Origin: Leptospira kirschneri serovar Cynopteri str. 3522 CT
GTDB taxonomy: Bacteria; Spirochaetota; Leptospiria; Leptospirales; Leptospiraceae
Length of the DNA stretch: 64,000 bases
Assembly: GCF_000243695.2 (NCBI RefSeq)
Contig: NZ_AHMN02000005.1
Coordinates: 409,501-473,500, forward strand
Reading direction: 5' to 3'
Under the pieces are notes generated by a model, which worked only from the letters and a program-made list of their open reading frames with translations, searched no databases and was not told the origin of the DNA. Below, piece by piece: positions 42,329-56,728 of this stretch. Positions within the stretch are counted from its first letter, which is position 1; each line of letters begins with the position of its first letter. The translations under genes were made by a program, and so were the position numbers.

Positions 42329-42664
42329 TTAATACGGGTGTTTTTTATCACAATCCGCTTCGCAAGATGCTTTAGAACCGATACAAAATAGAGGATTATA
42401 AAGAATACTCAATAAAGAACTCGAAGAATTAGAATTCGTAGTGGTATTACCATTTGTTGTACCACCGTTCGTTGTACCAGTATTTGTTCTGGAGTTATTA
42501 TTTTCAAACAAGGATGTAATCAGCAAAGAAGCGGCAATACAATCCGCATCTGCGGATTTACAATAATTATCCTCGTAACATTTTTGACGAGGTGAAAGTT
42601 CAGAACATTGAAGTACAAATGACGTTGCAATTAAAACCAACACAAAAATATGAAATTTTTTCAT
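42329..42664 (-). CDS. Small Cys-rich lipoprotein
   Basis: A 111-aa predicted lipoprotein. Signal peptide MKKFHIFVLVLIATSFVLQC places the lipidated Cys at residue 20. The mature protein has a Cys-rich N part (CYEDNYCKSADADC), a Thr/Asn/Gly low-complexity spacer with repeated TNGGTTNG units, and a Cys-rich end CEADCDKKHPY. A broken paralogue lies 750 bp away (43,410-43,656) without the spacer, so the spacer is probably an expansion. No known function. Confidence 0.75.
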   Translation of the reverse strand: MKKFHIFVLVLIATSFVLQCSELSPRQKCYEDNYCKSADADCIAASLLITSLFENNNSRTNTGTTNGGTTNGNTTTNSNSSSSLLSILYNPLFCIGSKASCEADCDKKHPY

Positions 42665-43409
42665 AAAAACACAATAATTCGATAAGAGATTTTAATACAA
42701 TAAAATTATCACAAATTTGAAGTCCGAAGTATAAAATTTAAATTTTTAAGATATTGTATGAAATACTTTTTGGATTTGTTTTACAGATTTTGTTGGGTTC
42801 CATGTCTTAAATTTAAGTCCGTTAGAATATACCTCTGGTGCCCGTAAAATCTAGAACCATCCATTTAGAGAAATGTCTTACTGATCTCTGTTAAATTGAG
42901 TATCTAAATAGTGCGGTTTTAAGCCAGTTCTATAGAATCCAATGCAAGCGACTGAGACAGTGTATCGCCTCTTGAACTCAATGCATCACGTCCTAAATTA
43001 AAATTAAAGATGAGATATTGTATCACATTTCTCGCATGCAATTGATTAACTGGACTGCCCGGCAAAACCGGATTCGCCCTATTTTCTTAGGTAGAATTCA
43101 TATAATTGAATATAAACTATTGGATTGGATACTTTATTATGTAGTTCTGAGTAATAACAAAGTTTTCGATATTTTGTGTTTGAAACACAGGGGTTTTGCG
43201 ATTCAAGTCTACGATATTTAATTTTATAGAGATCGGTAATCAAACATTAGGATTATTGAAAACTTCATATCTAATATTGACAAAACAACATTATTTATTC
43301 ACTTGAATGAATAAGAAACAAAAGAAAATTAATTTCAATAACTTATTTGAGCACGTTTTTAAAACCTATAAAAAGAATTCCATTTGTCTAAACTACAAGT
43401 ATAAAAAGA
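42665..43409. other. Spacer with decayed family B pieces
   Basis: Decayed B blocks at about 42,955-43,095 (ACTCAATGCATCACGTCC, ACCGGATTCGCCCTATTTTC). The open frame 43,018-43,221 lies in this. Nothing else seen. Confidence 0.5.
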
Positions 43410-43656
43410 TCAATAGGGATGTTTTTTGTAACAATCCAATTCACAATTGCTTTGAAGAGTATTACAAAAAAACGCCCTACTCGTAATCTCTTCATTGGAT
43501 ACGTCTGCGCATTTACAAGTGTAAATCCAGCGAAACAAGCTTGAGCACGATTTCTGCAAGCGTTGTCTTCCATACATTTTTCTTGAGGAGAAAGGTAATT
43601 ACAAACATTAGCCGTAAGACCAAAAATCAATAAGATGATTATATGATTTTTCTCAT
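43410..43656 (-). pseudogene. Broken paralogue of the small Cys-rich lipoprotein
   Basis: ATG 43,656 reads MRKI then stops. Adding one A to an A5 run (plus-strand T run 43,647-43,651) gives MRKNHIIILLIFGLTANVC...LSPQEKCMEDNAC, aligning with the intact neighbour MKKFHIFVLV...LQCSELSPRQKCYEDNYC. A second single-base loss, best placed at the A3 run (plus 43,512-43,514), restores KCADVSNEEIT and the ending CELDCYKKHPY, again like the neighbour. Two independent breaks make a true pseudogene likely. Confidence 0.75.
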
Positions 43657-43702
43657 AATAGTTATTCAATATGTTTGTAGCTTTATTCAAACCTGATTCC
43701 AA

Positions 43703-44591
43703 TGGCTTTTCAAAAAACCCAACTCACTTTACAATTTGAATATACAAAAAGCGTTACCTATTACAAATAATTTAATAATTTATTTATAATATGCTGCTTA
43801 CGCTTATAAATCGTTTGATAAGTTTTGTTTGTGATTTAGATAACAATAAGTCATTTATTTTTGTAATTAACGTTACTTCAACGAAAGTAGTTATTAAAAA
43901 ATTTAAATAGAAAATTTCTAAAAAATGAATTCTTTAATTTAATAAATATTCAATTTTTATAATATATTTTTTGAAAAATTCCATAGTGAAAATTCGTAAA
44001 ATTGCCTCAATTGTCCATTCAATCCAATACAAACAGATCAAGAATTAATTTTTCAACAACTCTAATGATTTCTTTCTACCAACAACAATAACACAATCGT
44101 CGAAAACTTTTCTCCTCTAAATAGAAACTCGTCTCAAAATTCACGCTACTTATTATGAGAAATCAATAGATTCAAATCTACTTTAAGGAATCTTTATAAA
44201 ATGAATTTTTAATTAGATGATAATTACAAAACAAGATTTTCTTGTAAAAATTTGATTTTACTACAAAGGCATATCAAAATGATACTCTAAGTTAATTTAG
44301 AACACTAGATCTCTTCTAAAAAGACTCACTCAATTTGTAAAAATTTCTACGCATTTGTTTGTATAGAAGATAAATCAAATTGAAGATGTATGAACTCCTA
44401 CAAAAATTTAGAGCTAAAAAAGTTTTTTAAAAACAGTATGAGACTAAATCTGTGGGAACTCACCTGAATTATATTTTTTACTAAAAAACTTACCCCAAAA
44501 AGCCGTCCAAAGATACGCAGCTAAACCCATCCAATAGCTTTTTGAGATTTGACAACATACTCCGAGTCGGAAATTTTCTTTAAAAATCAAT
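43703..44591. other. A+T-rich spacer upstream of gcv operon
   Basis: Contains family A copy 43,968-44,063 and one short palindrome copy (about 44,450). The gcvT leader shows no glycine-riboswitch core that I can identify. No gene supported; the minus-strand frame 44,444-44,626 has a membrane-like stretch but no start or family. Confidence 0.5.
43968..44063 (+). repeat. Family A MITE-like element, left end eroded
   Basis: Right end and interior match 8,282-8,381 closely. The left end has lost AGAGTTG and begins TTTTTTGAAAAATTCC. Confidence 0.75.
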
Positions 44592-44636
44592 TTGTCCCCG
44601 TATGGAACTGGTAAAAATTGGTACATGGAAAACTTT

Positions 44637-45752
44637 ATGTCCCAAGATAAAAAAACTCCTCTCTACGAAACTCACCGCAATTTGGGCGCTAAAATGATTC
44701 CGTTTGGTGGTTGGGATATGCCAGTCCAATATTCAGGGATCATTGCAGAACATAACGCAACCAGAGAAGCTGCCGGACTTTTTGACGTTTCTCACATGGG
44801 CGAAATTTTTATTACTGGAGATCCTAAATCGATCCTTTCTTTTTTAGAATCGATCACCTGCAATTCAGTCGCCTCTCTTTCTGATTCTCAAGTTCAGTAT
44901 AACGCAATCTTAAATCAAAACGGCGGACTTGTTGACGACGTAACGATCTATAAATTCTCTTCTGAAAAATACATGATTTGTTCTAACGCTTCTAACTATG
45001 AAGCAGTTACAGAACACCTACTCAAACATCTTCCAACATCGGGAGTAAAAGTAGATAATCAAAGTTTACAATGGCATCAAATTGCTTTGCAAGGTCCGAA
45101 AGCGAACGAAATCTTTTCTCAATTTTTGAGAAGGGATTTGGATTCGATTCAATATTATCGTTTTATGTTATTTCCTTATCAAGGAGAAGAAATCATCATT
45201 TCTAGAACCGGTTATACGGGAGAAGACGGTTTTGAAATTTATTCTTCCGTTCCTGTCGGTTTAAAACTTTGGAATGAACTTTTGGAATTCGGAAAACCTT
45301 TTGGATTACTTCCTTGTGGACTTGGCGCCAGAGATACCCTACGAATCGAAGCGAAATATCCTCTTTACGGTCACGAACTAAACGATCAATGGACTCCGAT
45401 TGAATCCGGAATCGGTTGGATCGTTAAAGAAAAAGAAAAACCCTATTTCTCTTCCGAGAAAATTCTTTCTCAAAAGAAAAACGGAGTTCCCTCTAAAATC
45501 GTTTCATTCGCATTAACGGAAGCAGGTGTTCCAAGAGAAAATTTTCGAGTTCTAGATTCTAAAGGAAACGAAATCGGTAAAACTACTTCGGGAACTTTTT
45601 CCCCTTCCTTAAAAAAAGGAATTGGTTTGGCCTTGATCCAGTCTGAAAAAATCAAAGACGGAGAACCGATTCAGATCGAAATTCGTGAACAACCAAAACA
45701 AGCTATTATAACAATGAAACCTTTTATTCCAGGTAGTATTAGAAAAAATTAA
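44637..45752 (+). CDS. gcvT: Glycine cleavage system T protein (aminomethyltransferase)
   Basis: Transfers the methylene carbon from aminomethyl-lipoyl GcvH to tetrahydrofolate, releasing ammonia. Family markers: GWDMPVQY near the N-terminus, [52 protein letters not shown] and the C-terminal domain ending near residue 371. The frame is open from 44,592, but [13 protein letters not shown] (44,637) is where the family begins, with GGAAA 11 bases upstream. First gene of gcvT-gcvH-gcvP. Confidence 0.95.
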   Translation: MSQDKKTPLYETHRNLGAKMIPFGGWDMPVQYSGIIAEHNATREAAGLFDVSHMGEIFITGDPKSILSFLESITCNSVASLSDSQVQYNAILNQNGGLVDDVTIYKFSSEKYMICSNASNYEAVTEHLLKHLPTSGVKVDNQSLQWHQIALQGPKANEIFSQFLRRDLDSIQYYRFMLFPYQGEEIIISRTGYTGEDGFEIYSSVPVGLKLWNELLEFGKPFGLLPCGLGARDTLRIEAKYPLYGHELNDQWTPIESGIGWIVKEKEKPYFSSEKILSQKKNGVPSKIVSFALTEAGVPRENFRVLDSKGNEIGKTTSGTFSPSLKKGIGLALIQSEKIKDGEPIQIEIREQPKQAIITMKPFIPGSIRKN

Positions 45753-45769
45753 ATTAGGAAAAACAAATT

Positions 45770-46162
45770 ATGGCAGAAACACAAGCTCCCGCAGGTTATT
45801 TTTTCTCCGAAAAACACGAATGGGTGAAAGTAGAAGGAGACACGGCCCTTATTGGCATTTCTGATTTTGCCCAATCCGCGTTAGGTGATATTGTGTTTGT
45901 GGATCTTCCAAAAGCTGGAAAGAACATAAAACAATTTGAAACTTTTGGCACGATCGAATCGGTAAAAGCAGCAGAAGATTTATACGCCCCTATCGGCGGA
46001 GAAGTGATCGAATTCAATTCAGCTCTTTCTAAAAATCCGGGAGACGTCAACTCTAAACCGTTCGATTCCTGGATGATTAAGGTTAAAGGTTTTTCCACTT
46101 CCGAACTGGAAAAACTTTTAACTCCGGAAAAATACAAAACCTTCGTAGCCGGATTAGAATAA
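45770..46162 (+). CDS. gcvH: Glycine cleavage system H protein
   Basis: The lipoyl carrier that shuttles the aminomethyl group between GcvP and GcvT. 130 aa. The lipoylated lysine is K66 in [10 protein letters not shown]. Other signatures are [20 protein letters not shown] and [18 protein letters not shown] ribosome site precedes it, 17 bp after gcvT. Confidence 0.97.
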   Translation: MAETQAPAGYFFSEKHEWVKVEGDTALIGISDFAQSALGDIVFVDLPKAGKNIKQFETFGTIESVKAAEDLYAPIGGEVIEFNSALSKNPGDVNSKPFDSWMIKVKGFSTSELEKLLTPEKYKTFVAGLE

Positions 46163-46201
46163 CAAAAAAGTCTAATATAAAGAATTTAGAAGTAGGCAAA
46201 C

Positions 46202-49096
<2,895 letters not shown>

Positions 49097-49115
49097 TTCT
49101 TGATCCGGATCCAAC

Positions 49116-49680
49116 ATGGCTTTTAAAGACCAAATAATTTACTTTGCCGGATCAGCTTATGATTCAAAAAATCGCCAATCTTTTCCTGACGTTCCAACGG
49201 ATTTGATTGTATATTTAAAAACTTGCAAAAATAATAATATTATTTGGAGCCTAGGCGATACCCATAACGCTCCGGATATTGTTTTGTTAAGAAAAATTGA
49301 ACAATTAAAGTGGATCAACCTTCTTGTTTCCCCTTTCAGTGACGAAATGGACATTGCAGAAATCGTTCATAAAATAGATCCAAACGAAGAAAAAGAAGGA
49401 TATTATGAATTGCTTGCATTAGATATCCTTTTAGCATCAACAAGCTATGAGCCCATTGGTTTGGTTACCCGACTTGAATACTTATGGTTCTTGGGACATG
49501 AGCCATTATGAATTGACGGTTTTTCCAGGACATACCTGGAACGATATAACTGCCTCTCCTAAACAATTTTTAGAATCACAATGGTTAAGCGAGCGCGAAC
49601 GTCCCCAAGAAATCAATACGGGAAACGTATTTCTTTATTTCGATCTTTGGGAAAAATGTATGTTTAAGAATTCGGATTAA
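49116..49680 (+). pseudogene. Hypothetical protein gene, frameshifted
   Basis: Two overlapping frames (49,116-49,511 and 49,447-49,680) join into one ~187-aa protein if one T is removed from TTT at 49,460-49,462: the join reads SYEPIGWLPDLNTYGSW. The N part includes WSLGDTHNAPDIV and LLVSPFSDEMD; the C part HYELTVFPGHTWNDI and NVFLYFDLWEKC. I recognise no family. It starts 20 bp after gcvP and may share its transcript. Confidence 0.65.
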
Positions 49681-49799
49681 AATGATTTATTACATTGAAA
49701 ATCTGCTAAGTGATGAAATTCGAATCATAAGAAACAAGATTTACCGACCATACTCAAGTTGTTTCCTCGTTGCGTCTTTTCTCCTATAACGCTAATTTT

Positions 49800-49947
49800 A
49801 TGACAGTTTCAAGTATTTTTTGTTTCTGTAATTTCCCTAATCTTATTGTTACTCTTCCTGATTTCATGGGTTATACTTTTCGTAAAAACAGAGCTGGAAA
49901 TAAAAGAAGGTAAGCAGCTCGTAATCAAAGGAACGATTCAAAAGTAA
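49800..49947 (+). pseudogene. Small single-helix membrane protein, frameshifted at T6
   Basis: ATG 49,800 reads MTVSSIF, then leaves frame in a T6 run (49,816-49,821). With five T it continues VSVISLILLLLFLISWVILF then VKTELEIKEGKQLVIKGTIQK and stops at 49,947, a 48-aa protein with one membrane helix and a charged tail. Too short to identify, but the joined product looks like a real bitopic peptide. Confidence 0.4.
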
Positions 49948-49974
49948 TTTATTCTAAAGTTTTTGGCGCGGTTC

Positions 49975-50665
49975 TTAGTCATTAAAACGGCTTTTTGAAA
50001 TCGAAAATAAAAAATTCTCTATCTTATTTAGATAATCCGTTTTCACATCTCCAAATATAAAATCACAAAGTTTATGCCAATTGAGAAACAATTGATGACG
50101 TATACCACGCACATGAATTTCAGGATCTACACCTGCGAAGTTCCATTGTCCGGCTTTTGTTGTAATTCCGTCGCTCATCAGTAAAAATAAAATCAAAAGA
50201 GGTATAACGCTGAAAACGACTCGATAACGGATTTTAAAGTACAAAAGTGTAGAAATATAAAATATTAAGAATGTGTAAAAAACGAAAAAGAAAAGAAATA
50301 AGTTTCTATGATCGTTAGAAGTGATACTTGTATCATTAAAAATCATAATCGGCCCCAACAACAAAAAGATATACCATTTCATTTTTTTTTACAACGGATT
50401 GAAGAGTGGTTATAAAGTTTACTTCCGAAGTTTCAGAAATAGAAACAGTTGCATAGATAGGAGCTGCAAAAGAAAAAAACAGATAGTTCGCCATCCATCC
50501 GGCAAACAGACAAGATCCTCCCCAATCCGTTCCTCCTTGCAAAATGATTGGAATTGAAGCTGTGGCAATTTCCCAAGGTTCATATCTACCACCCGTACTA
50601 CGAGCAATTAAGATTCCCCAAGATAAAATTAAAATTGGATGAAAGATTATAGAAAAAAATTTCAT
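49975..50665 (-). pseudogene. Membrane protein gene split at an A9 run
   Basis: Two frames overlap: 50,336-50,665 (109 aa, one or two helices) and 49,975-50,382 (135 aa, three helices). They join into one ~229-aa protein (QSVVKKMKWYIFLLLG at the join) if the A9 run (plus T9, 50,382-50,390) had eight A. The second frame could also start by itself at its ATG as a coupled gene, but that ATG lies inside the join. No family recognised. A9 is long enough for strand slippage. Confidence 0.6.
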
Positions 50666-50944
50666 ATTTTGATAAATGCAATTGTAAAGGTAAAATTTTT
50701 GTATCTATCTTACTATCCTTATAAAATTGAATGTCTTAATTTTCTATAACAAAAACCTGTTTCAGCATAAAACAATGGGATTTTATAATATAGCTCCGAA
50801 TGAACTATCTATCAATGTCCATGTAAATCAAGTATTAGAAATAATAACTTTTTTATTTTGGAATAAATATTCCAATATCTGTTTCACCCAAAATAATTTT
50901 TCTTTTCTGTAGAAAGATTTTACTTCTACGTTGTTATACTTCTT

Positions 50945-51928
50945 ATGAAATCTCTGATTAAAATTCATCTAACGCTCATCTTTTTTTTACTGATCTTACA
51001 ATGCAAAAATTCAGACAAAGAAAACTCCTTACTTTTAGCCGGAGTTGGCTTGATCATTGCACAAGAACTTGAGGCTCAAAGTTTAATGTCCGGTCCTGTA
51101 TTGATCGATCAAGAAACAGAACTTACAAACTATAAATTTAAACTTTATAATTCGAATCAAAAACTAACCTTAGAAGCTTACTTTTCAAAACCTGCCGGAA
51201 TGGGTCCGTTCCCTTTAATCGTGATGATGCACGGATGTGCGGGAGCCCATTCCAATAGTGACTCATCAAAACCACCCTCTTCTCTTTATACGGAATGGGC
51301 TGGTCGAGGTAAAAATTTAGGGTACGCTACACTTTTGATCGATAGTTTTACACCTAGAAACGCTCCTCAAAATCAATGCAGCAACGGAGCCGGTGTTGGA
51401 ACCTCCGAAGTTACCGATAGGCCAACAGACGCTTATGCCGCGCTTGCTTACGTCAAAAGATCCAAGATTGTTAACAACGATCGAATCGTTTTACTAGGAT
51501 GGTCTCACGGAGGAAGTAGTGTATTAGCAACAGTGGATACAAATTCCACCTTACAATTTCGTTCTGAAAATCAAAGACCTTTTAAAGCGGTAATTTCTTT
51601 TTACCCTGGTTGTGGCCTGAATAATGCCTTTGGAGGAATCTCGAATAGTCAGTATCTACCCTACACTCATATTAAAATTTTAGCGGCTGGGGCAGATCCA
51701 CTTTATACGGGAGGTTATTGTAATACAAGAGTTTCAAGGGCACAAACGTTAGGCGCAAGCTCTACGACTAACAATTCGATTGCGATGACAGTGTATCCAA
51801 ACACTCATCATAGTTTTGACGAAGCAAAAGCGGTTTCGTCTAAATTCGATACAAACGACGTAGCCGCAAAACCAAATGCGGATCAAGAGACGGTGAATTT
51901 TTTCCAACTGTATAATCCGATACAATAA
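50945..51928 (+). CDS. Dienelactone-hydrolase-like lipoprotein
   Basis: A 327-aa exported alpha/beta hydrolase. Lipobox LLILQC puts the lipid Cys at residue 20. The catalytic triad is visible: nucleophile S187 in GWSHGG, Asp in AAGADPLYTG, His in NTHHSFDE; HGCAG (96-100) forms the oxyanion region. This matches the dienelactone hydrolase family, which cleaves ester or lactone bonds. The natural substrate at the cell surface is unknown. Single gene with A+T-rich flanks. Confidence 0.82.
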   Translation: MKSLIKIHLTLIFFLLILQCKNSDKENSLLLAGVGLIIAQELEAQSLMSGPVLIDQETELTNYKFKLYNSNQKLTLEAYFSKPAGMGPFPLIVMMHGCAGAHSNSDSSKPPSSLYTEWAGRGKNLGYATLLIDSFTPRNAPQNQCSNGAGVGTSEVTDRPTDAYAALAYVKRSKIVNNDRIVLLGWSHGGSSVLATVDTNSTLQFRSENQRPFKAVISFYPGCGLNNAFGGISNSQYLPYTHIKILAAGADPLYTGGYCNTRVSRAQTLGASSTTNNSIAMTVYPNTHHSFDEAKAVSSKFDTNDVAAKPNADQETVNFFQLYNPIQ

Positions 51929-52011
51929 GAACACTTGTCACACACGAGGAAACGGGAACCTACGCGATGCTTTGACTTCTTGAAAAAAGTCTAAAACATC
52001 TGGATCTTTAT

Positions 52012-52209
52012 ATGCGATATTTGGATCTGGATCACACAGTTTCCCAGTTGGACGTTTTATTCAGAATCGTGAAGTTGTATTCTTCTACGGAGTTGGAACC
52101 GCTCCAAAAATTTTCAGAGGAGAATTACGTGCAGCAATTTACAACTGGTTTGAAAACGACAGGGCTAGGAAGAGTGAATAAAGAATTGAATTCTTATATA
52201 CAATTTTGA
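52012..52209 (+). CDS. Hypothetical short protein
   Basis: A 65-aa frame with ATG start and no clear ribosome site. Charged and aromatic composition (MRYLDLDHTVSQLDVLF) reads like coding DNA, and it ends one codon before the DUF454 gene, so it may be a leader gene or a remnant. Not recognised. Confidence 0.35.
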   Translation: MRYLDLDHTVSQLDVLFRIVKLYSSTELEPLQKFSEENYVQQFTTGLKTTGLGRVNKELNSYIQF

Positions 52210-52220
52210 TTCTATTGATT

Positions 52221-52637
52221 ATGGAAATAAAAGATTATAGTGACGAGGTTCGTTTGCATCGTTCCAGACTCGTTCGCTTTCTACTTTTTATAGCTGGTTC
52301 GATTTCCTTGGCTTTGGGGATCATCGGAATTTTTACTCCGATTTTACCTACAACTCCATTTCTACTTTTATCTGCGGCTTGTTATGCAAGAGCGTCTCAT
52401 CGATTTTACAATTGGCTAATGAATAATCGATACTTCGGTTCTTATATCCGAGATTGGAGAATCCATAAAATGATTCCTCTAAGAGCAAAGATACTCGCAA
52501 TTTCCATGATATTCTTAACGATCGGAACTACGGTGTTCTTTTTTATTCCTATTTTAGCTGTGAAAATTCTAGTTTCTTTAATCGGAATCTTTGTAGTCAT
52601 CTATCTAATTCGGATTCCAACAAAACGGGAGAATTGA
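52221..52637 (+). CDS. YbaN/DUF454 family inner-membrane protein
   Basis: A 138-aa protein with the family signature GIIGIFTPILPTTPFLLLSAACYARAS in pieces (residues ~30-56), then NWLMNNRYFGSYIRDWR and two C-terminal helices. The family is widespread, with no agreed function. The frame is open from 52,206, but MEIKDYSDEV at 52,221 is the sensible start. Confidence 0.85.
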   Translation: MEIKDYSDEVRLHRSRLVRFLLFIAGSISLALGIIGIFTPILPTTPFLLLSAACYARASHRFYNWLMNNRYFGSYIRDWRIHKMIPLRAKILAISMIFLTIGTTVFFFIPILAVKILVSLIGIFVVIYLIRIPTKREN

Positions 52638-53040
52638 ATTCATAGATGTAATTTTCCGATAGAGTATATAACATATTTATAAAAATCTAAACTTCCTCAA
52701 AATTTCAGTTTAGATCAATAGAATGTTTATTTTACTCAGAACTATAAAATAGAGTGTAATTATATTTTGTGATACTATTTATTCAACGTAAGAAAATATG
52801 CGCGAATTCGCACTGCCACAGACGGACCGGGCTCTGGTCAATAAATTACATATAAGAAACATTATATAAAAATTATCTTTAGTTTTAATATAAAACGCTT
52901 TCGTAAAAAACATTTTGCTGAGTTTCCAGAACGACCCAGGAAGCTCAGCGAATGCCTCTGGCATTCAGGGAGCAATGCATTGAGTTTGAGGAAAGCGTTT
53001 TACTTGAGTCTCCTCGCATCGATCCCTTTCGTTTTATTTA
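52638..53040. other. Spacer with decayed family B repeat
   Basis: Family B blocks from about 52,786 (TTCAACGTAAGAAAATA, GACGGACCGGGCTCTGG) to 53,038 (CGATCCCTTTCGTTTTATTTA), reaching to within a few bases of the next gene's stop. No palindrome insert. No gene. Confidence 0.55.
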
Positions 53041-54285
<1,245 letters not shown>

Positions 54286-54964
54286 GACGTCTTTGGAAAA
54301 TATTCTGGAATTTTACTCTTTTATAAACTTTCTTTAAAATAGGATTTTTACGAATGAGCTCGTTATTCGTTTTGAAACAAACTGACTATTTAAATGAGGA
54401 TTTTGCAAACTTTTCATTTACTGAACTTTATAAAATTAAGTAATATAAGTTTTATTACAAAGCGCTGCTAGAATGCAAAATTTTCGTTATTCGATTATAT
54501 AGTTTCTGAGCAGTAAGATCGTATTTTTAAATTTGTATATAATTAATTGAGTAGCACTATAAATTCCACCTCATTCCGATTCAAGATTTGTTCTTAGAGA
54601 ACAAAATTCAACGAACAACCTTACTACAAGCGAAAAAAGTTTTCGGACCTATAAACGATACTAAGTTTCACAAAAATGTAAGAACTCATACAATACAACG
54701 GCCTTTGCGAAGCCCATACATTTTATTAAAGATTCTTCTTCTAAAGTTTTGGAATAAACTCTCAATTCACTTTTGTACTTAAAAACTACAACAGAATAAG
54801 CAATCTTCACGATAAAGATTCAGAACGCTCAATTTTATATGGATTCGATAAAACCATTTTGTTAATCGTAGATATGGATTTTTTCAACAACTCTAATTCG
54901 TCATAGGTTCGACTTTATTGGACGCCTAACCTACGTTTTGTGATTTTTGATCGTTTTGTAATTC
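54286..54964. other. Spacer, partial family A end
   Basis: A family A right end at about 54,841-54,893 (TTTTTTCAACAACTCTAA) and one weak short-palindrome copy (about 54,677). No gene seen. Confidence 0.5.
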
Positions 54965-56014
54965 TCAGTATGGAGATCGAGAAGGAAACATGTGAAAAAC
55001 TTTAGAATCGTTCTCTTTGAGAAGTTCCGCAATATCCAAAGCTTCTTGGATCTTTTTACGTTTGTCCGGTTCTTCTTGAAGCCAAAAGGCCACAAAAGAC
55101 TCCAATCTTTTATAATCTTTGATAAACGAAAGAGAACGGATGTATTGAATTTTGTCCTCTTCTTCGACTATTTTTAATTGTATTACAGATTGATAAGCGG
55201 CGGCGGCGGCACGGTAATTTCCAGTATTATAATAAGCTTGAGCTAAGAATCTTTTTTCGTGAAGAGGAAGTTCGCCATACTGAGAATAAATTTTTATCGC
55301 CTTTCTATAATTTTGGTGAATTTCCATTACAAGTCTTGCATGAATCAACATGTATTCTTTAGAAATAAATCCTTCTTTAACAAAATCGACACACTGGGAA
55401 TAAGCATCCGCTTTGTTTCCTAAAAGAAAATTGGACTTTAAAAGAAGAAGTTTCGCGGCTCTAAAATTCGGCTTCAGTTCTATCGCTCTTTCCGCTTCTG
55501 CCTTGGCTCTTAAAAAATTTCCGGTCTCAAAATAAGCCAATGCCAAGTTGATTCTATAAAACGGATTGTAATTGGAAAGTTCCACCGCCTTTTGAAAATA
55601 TTCCAAAGACTTTGCCCATTTATTTCTTTGAACAAAAATCATTCCCAATAAATAATAAGAAGGATCGTGGCTCGAATGAATTTGAATTGCTTTTAAAAGA
55701 AAATTTTTCGACTGAGGATATCTTCCCTGGGCGTAAAGATAAGAACCCTTCAAATAATGATACTCAACCGAGTTTTCATCCAATTTTTTAATCTTATCAA
55801 TATTGATGAAAGCTTTAGAAAGATTGTTGGCTCGAATGAGATTAACGGTTTCCGTATTTAAAGCGGTGATTTGAATTTTACGTCTGGCCGCATCGGTCGG
55901 ATTTAAAGGAACCTGATCTTGATTAGATTCCGGAAAACTTTCGTCTTCCTCGTTGGCAAAAAGAATCCCCGAAAGAAAAAACAAAAATAAAAACAAGTAA
56001 AAGATACGTTTCAT
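54965..56014 (-). CDS. Exported TPR protein
   Basis: A 349-aa protein with signal peptide (MKRIFYLFLFLFFLSGILFA) and about seven TPR units, such as HYLKGSYLYAQGRYPQSKN, YLLGMIFVQRNKWAKSLEYF, RINLALAYFETGNFLRAKAE and LAQAYYNTGNYRAAAAAYQ. Likely a periplasmic scaffold. It starts 32 bp after the stop of an upstream lipoprotein gene, so the two are probably one transcript. Confidence 0.82.
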   Translation of the reverse strand: MKRIFYLFLFLFFLSGILFANEEDESFPESNQDQVPLNPTDAARRKIQITALNTETVNLIRANNLSKAFINIDKIKKLDENSVEYHYLKGSYLYAQGRYPQSKNFLLKAIQIHSSHDPSYYLLGMIFVQRNKWAKSLEYFQKAVELSNYNPFYRINLALAYFETGNFLRAKAEAERAIELKPNFRAAKLLLLKSNFLLGNKADAYSQCVDFVKEGFISKEYMLIHARLVMEIHQNYRKAIKIYSQYGELPLHEKRFLAQAYYNTGNYRAAAAAYQSVIQLKIVEEEDKIQYIRSLSFIKDYKRLESFVAFWLQEEPDKRKKIQEALDIAELLKENDSKVFHMFPSRSPY

Positions 56015-56046
56015 ACGTTTCTTTAATCCGAATCGAAAACTACGAT

Positions 56047-56388
56047 TCAGTTTTTCTCGAAATATTCCTCTGCATTGGTTTTCTTATTCAAAAGTTTGAG
56101 TTCTTTTTCATCCACTTTTAAGATTCTATACTCCAGATCAAACGCAAGATCGGCAAGATTAAAATGGATGTCGTCCCCTTGCATCTTATAGGTAAGATGA
56201 AATGCATCGTATTTGGCCAGTCCTTGGGGAAAAATTTGAAGATGGTTTCTTTTTTCTTGATTGGTGCATTCCCCTTTTTCGGAACATTCTTTGATTTTTA
56301 TCCAGTCTCCTAAAATCAGCTCTTCCTTTTTTTTACAAGCGGTGAATAAAAACAAAACCAAAGCGGAAACAAGAACGATTCTTTTCAT
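56047..56388 (-). CDS. Small lipoprotein, lipocalin-like
   Basis: A 113-aa lipoprotein from ATG 56,388 (the first Met of the frame, 56,400, adds MFES with no benefit). Signal peptide MKRIVLVSALVLFLFTAC, lipid Cys at 18. The mature part begins with LILGDWIKIKECS and continues as short beta strands (YDAFHLTYKMQGDDIHFNL), resembling small lipocalin-like stress lipoproteins. Function unknown. Confidence 0.7.
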   Translation of the reverse strand: MKRIVLVSALVLFLFTACKKKEELILGDWIKIKECSEKGECTNQEKRNHLQIFPQGLAKYDAFHLTYKMQGDDIHFNLADLAFDLEYRILKVDEKELKLLNKKTNAEEYFEKN

Positions 56389-56400
56389 AGATTCAAACAT

Positions 56401-56728
56401 AGAGACGCTTCTCTATCTGTCCAATGAAAATCTCCGCTTCTTGACTAAGAGTTCTCAAACGATCTAAAACGGGCTTACCGAGTTTGAACTCTTTCTATCG
56501 AAAAATTCGTAAAACTCAGCGAATTCCCTTTCTAAGGATCGGCATTCAGGAAGTGAACACTGAACTTTACAAAAATGTAGGAACTCATGCAGAAACTATA
56601 ATAACAAAAAAATCCTAAAAACTGTAAATCATACAATACAACAGCGGTTTTGTGGGAACTCACACATTTAATTGAAGATTTAAAAAATGATTGATTCTAA
56701 AATTTTTGAATGATCAACAATTTCCAAT
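56401..56728. other. Spacer with short palindromes
   Basis: Two copies of the short palindrome (about 56,575 and 56,650) and a trace of family B interior (about 56,520-56,555). No gene. Confidence 0.5.

Noticed and set aside
43018..43221. Plus-strand open frame of 67 codons
   Set aside because: Starts in a decayed family B block; no signal, family or ribosome site.
44444..44626. Minus-strand frame with a membrane-like stretch
   Set aside because: Its proposed start lies inside the gcvT leader with no ribosome site, and no family is recognisable.
44442..44640. Possible glycine riboswitch upstream of gcvT
   Set aside because: I looked for the paired conserved cores and a regulatory hairpin and found neither; the leader is simple A+T-rich DNA. 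A covariance-model search would settle it.
50727..50912. Plus-strand open frame of 61 codons
   Set aside because: TTG start without ribosome site; its first part resembles intergenic sequence near 62,790.
54588..54782. Plus-strand open frame of 64 codons
   Set aside because: Contains a short-palindrome copy and low-complexity A+T sequence; no coding features.
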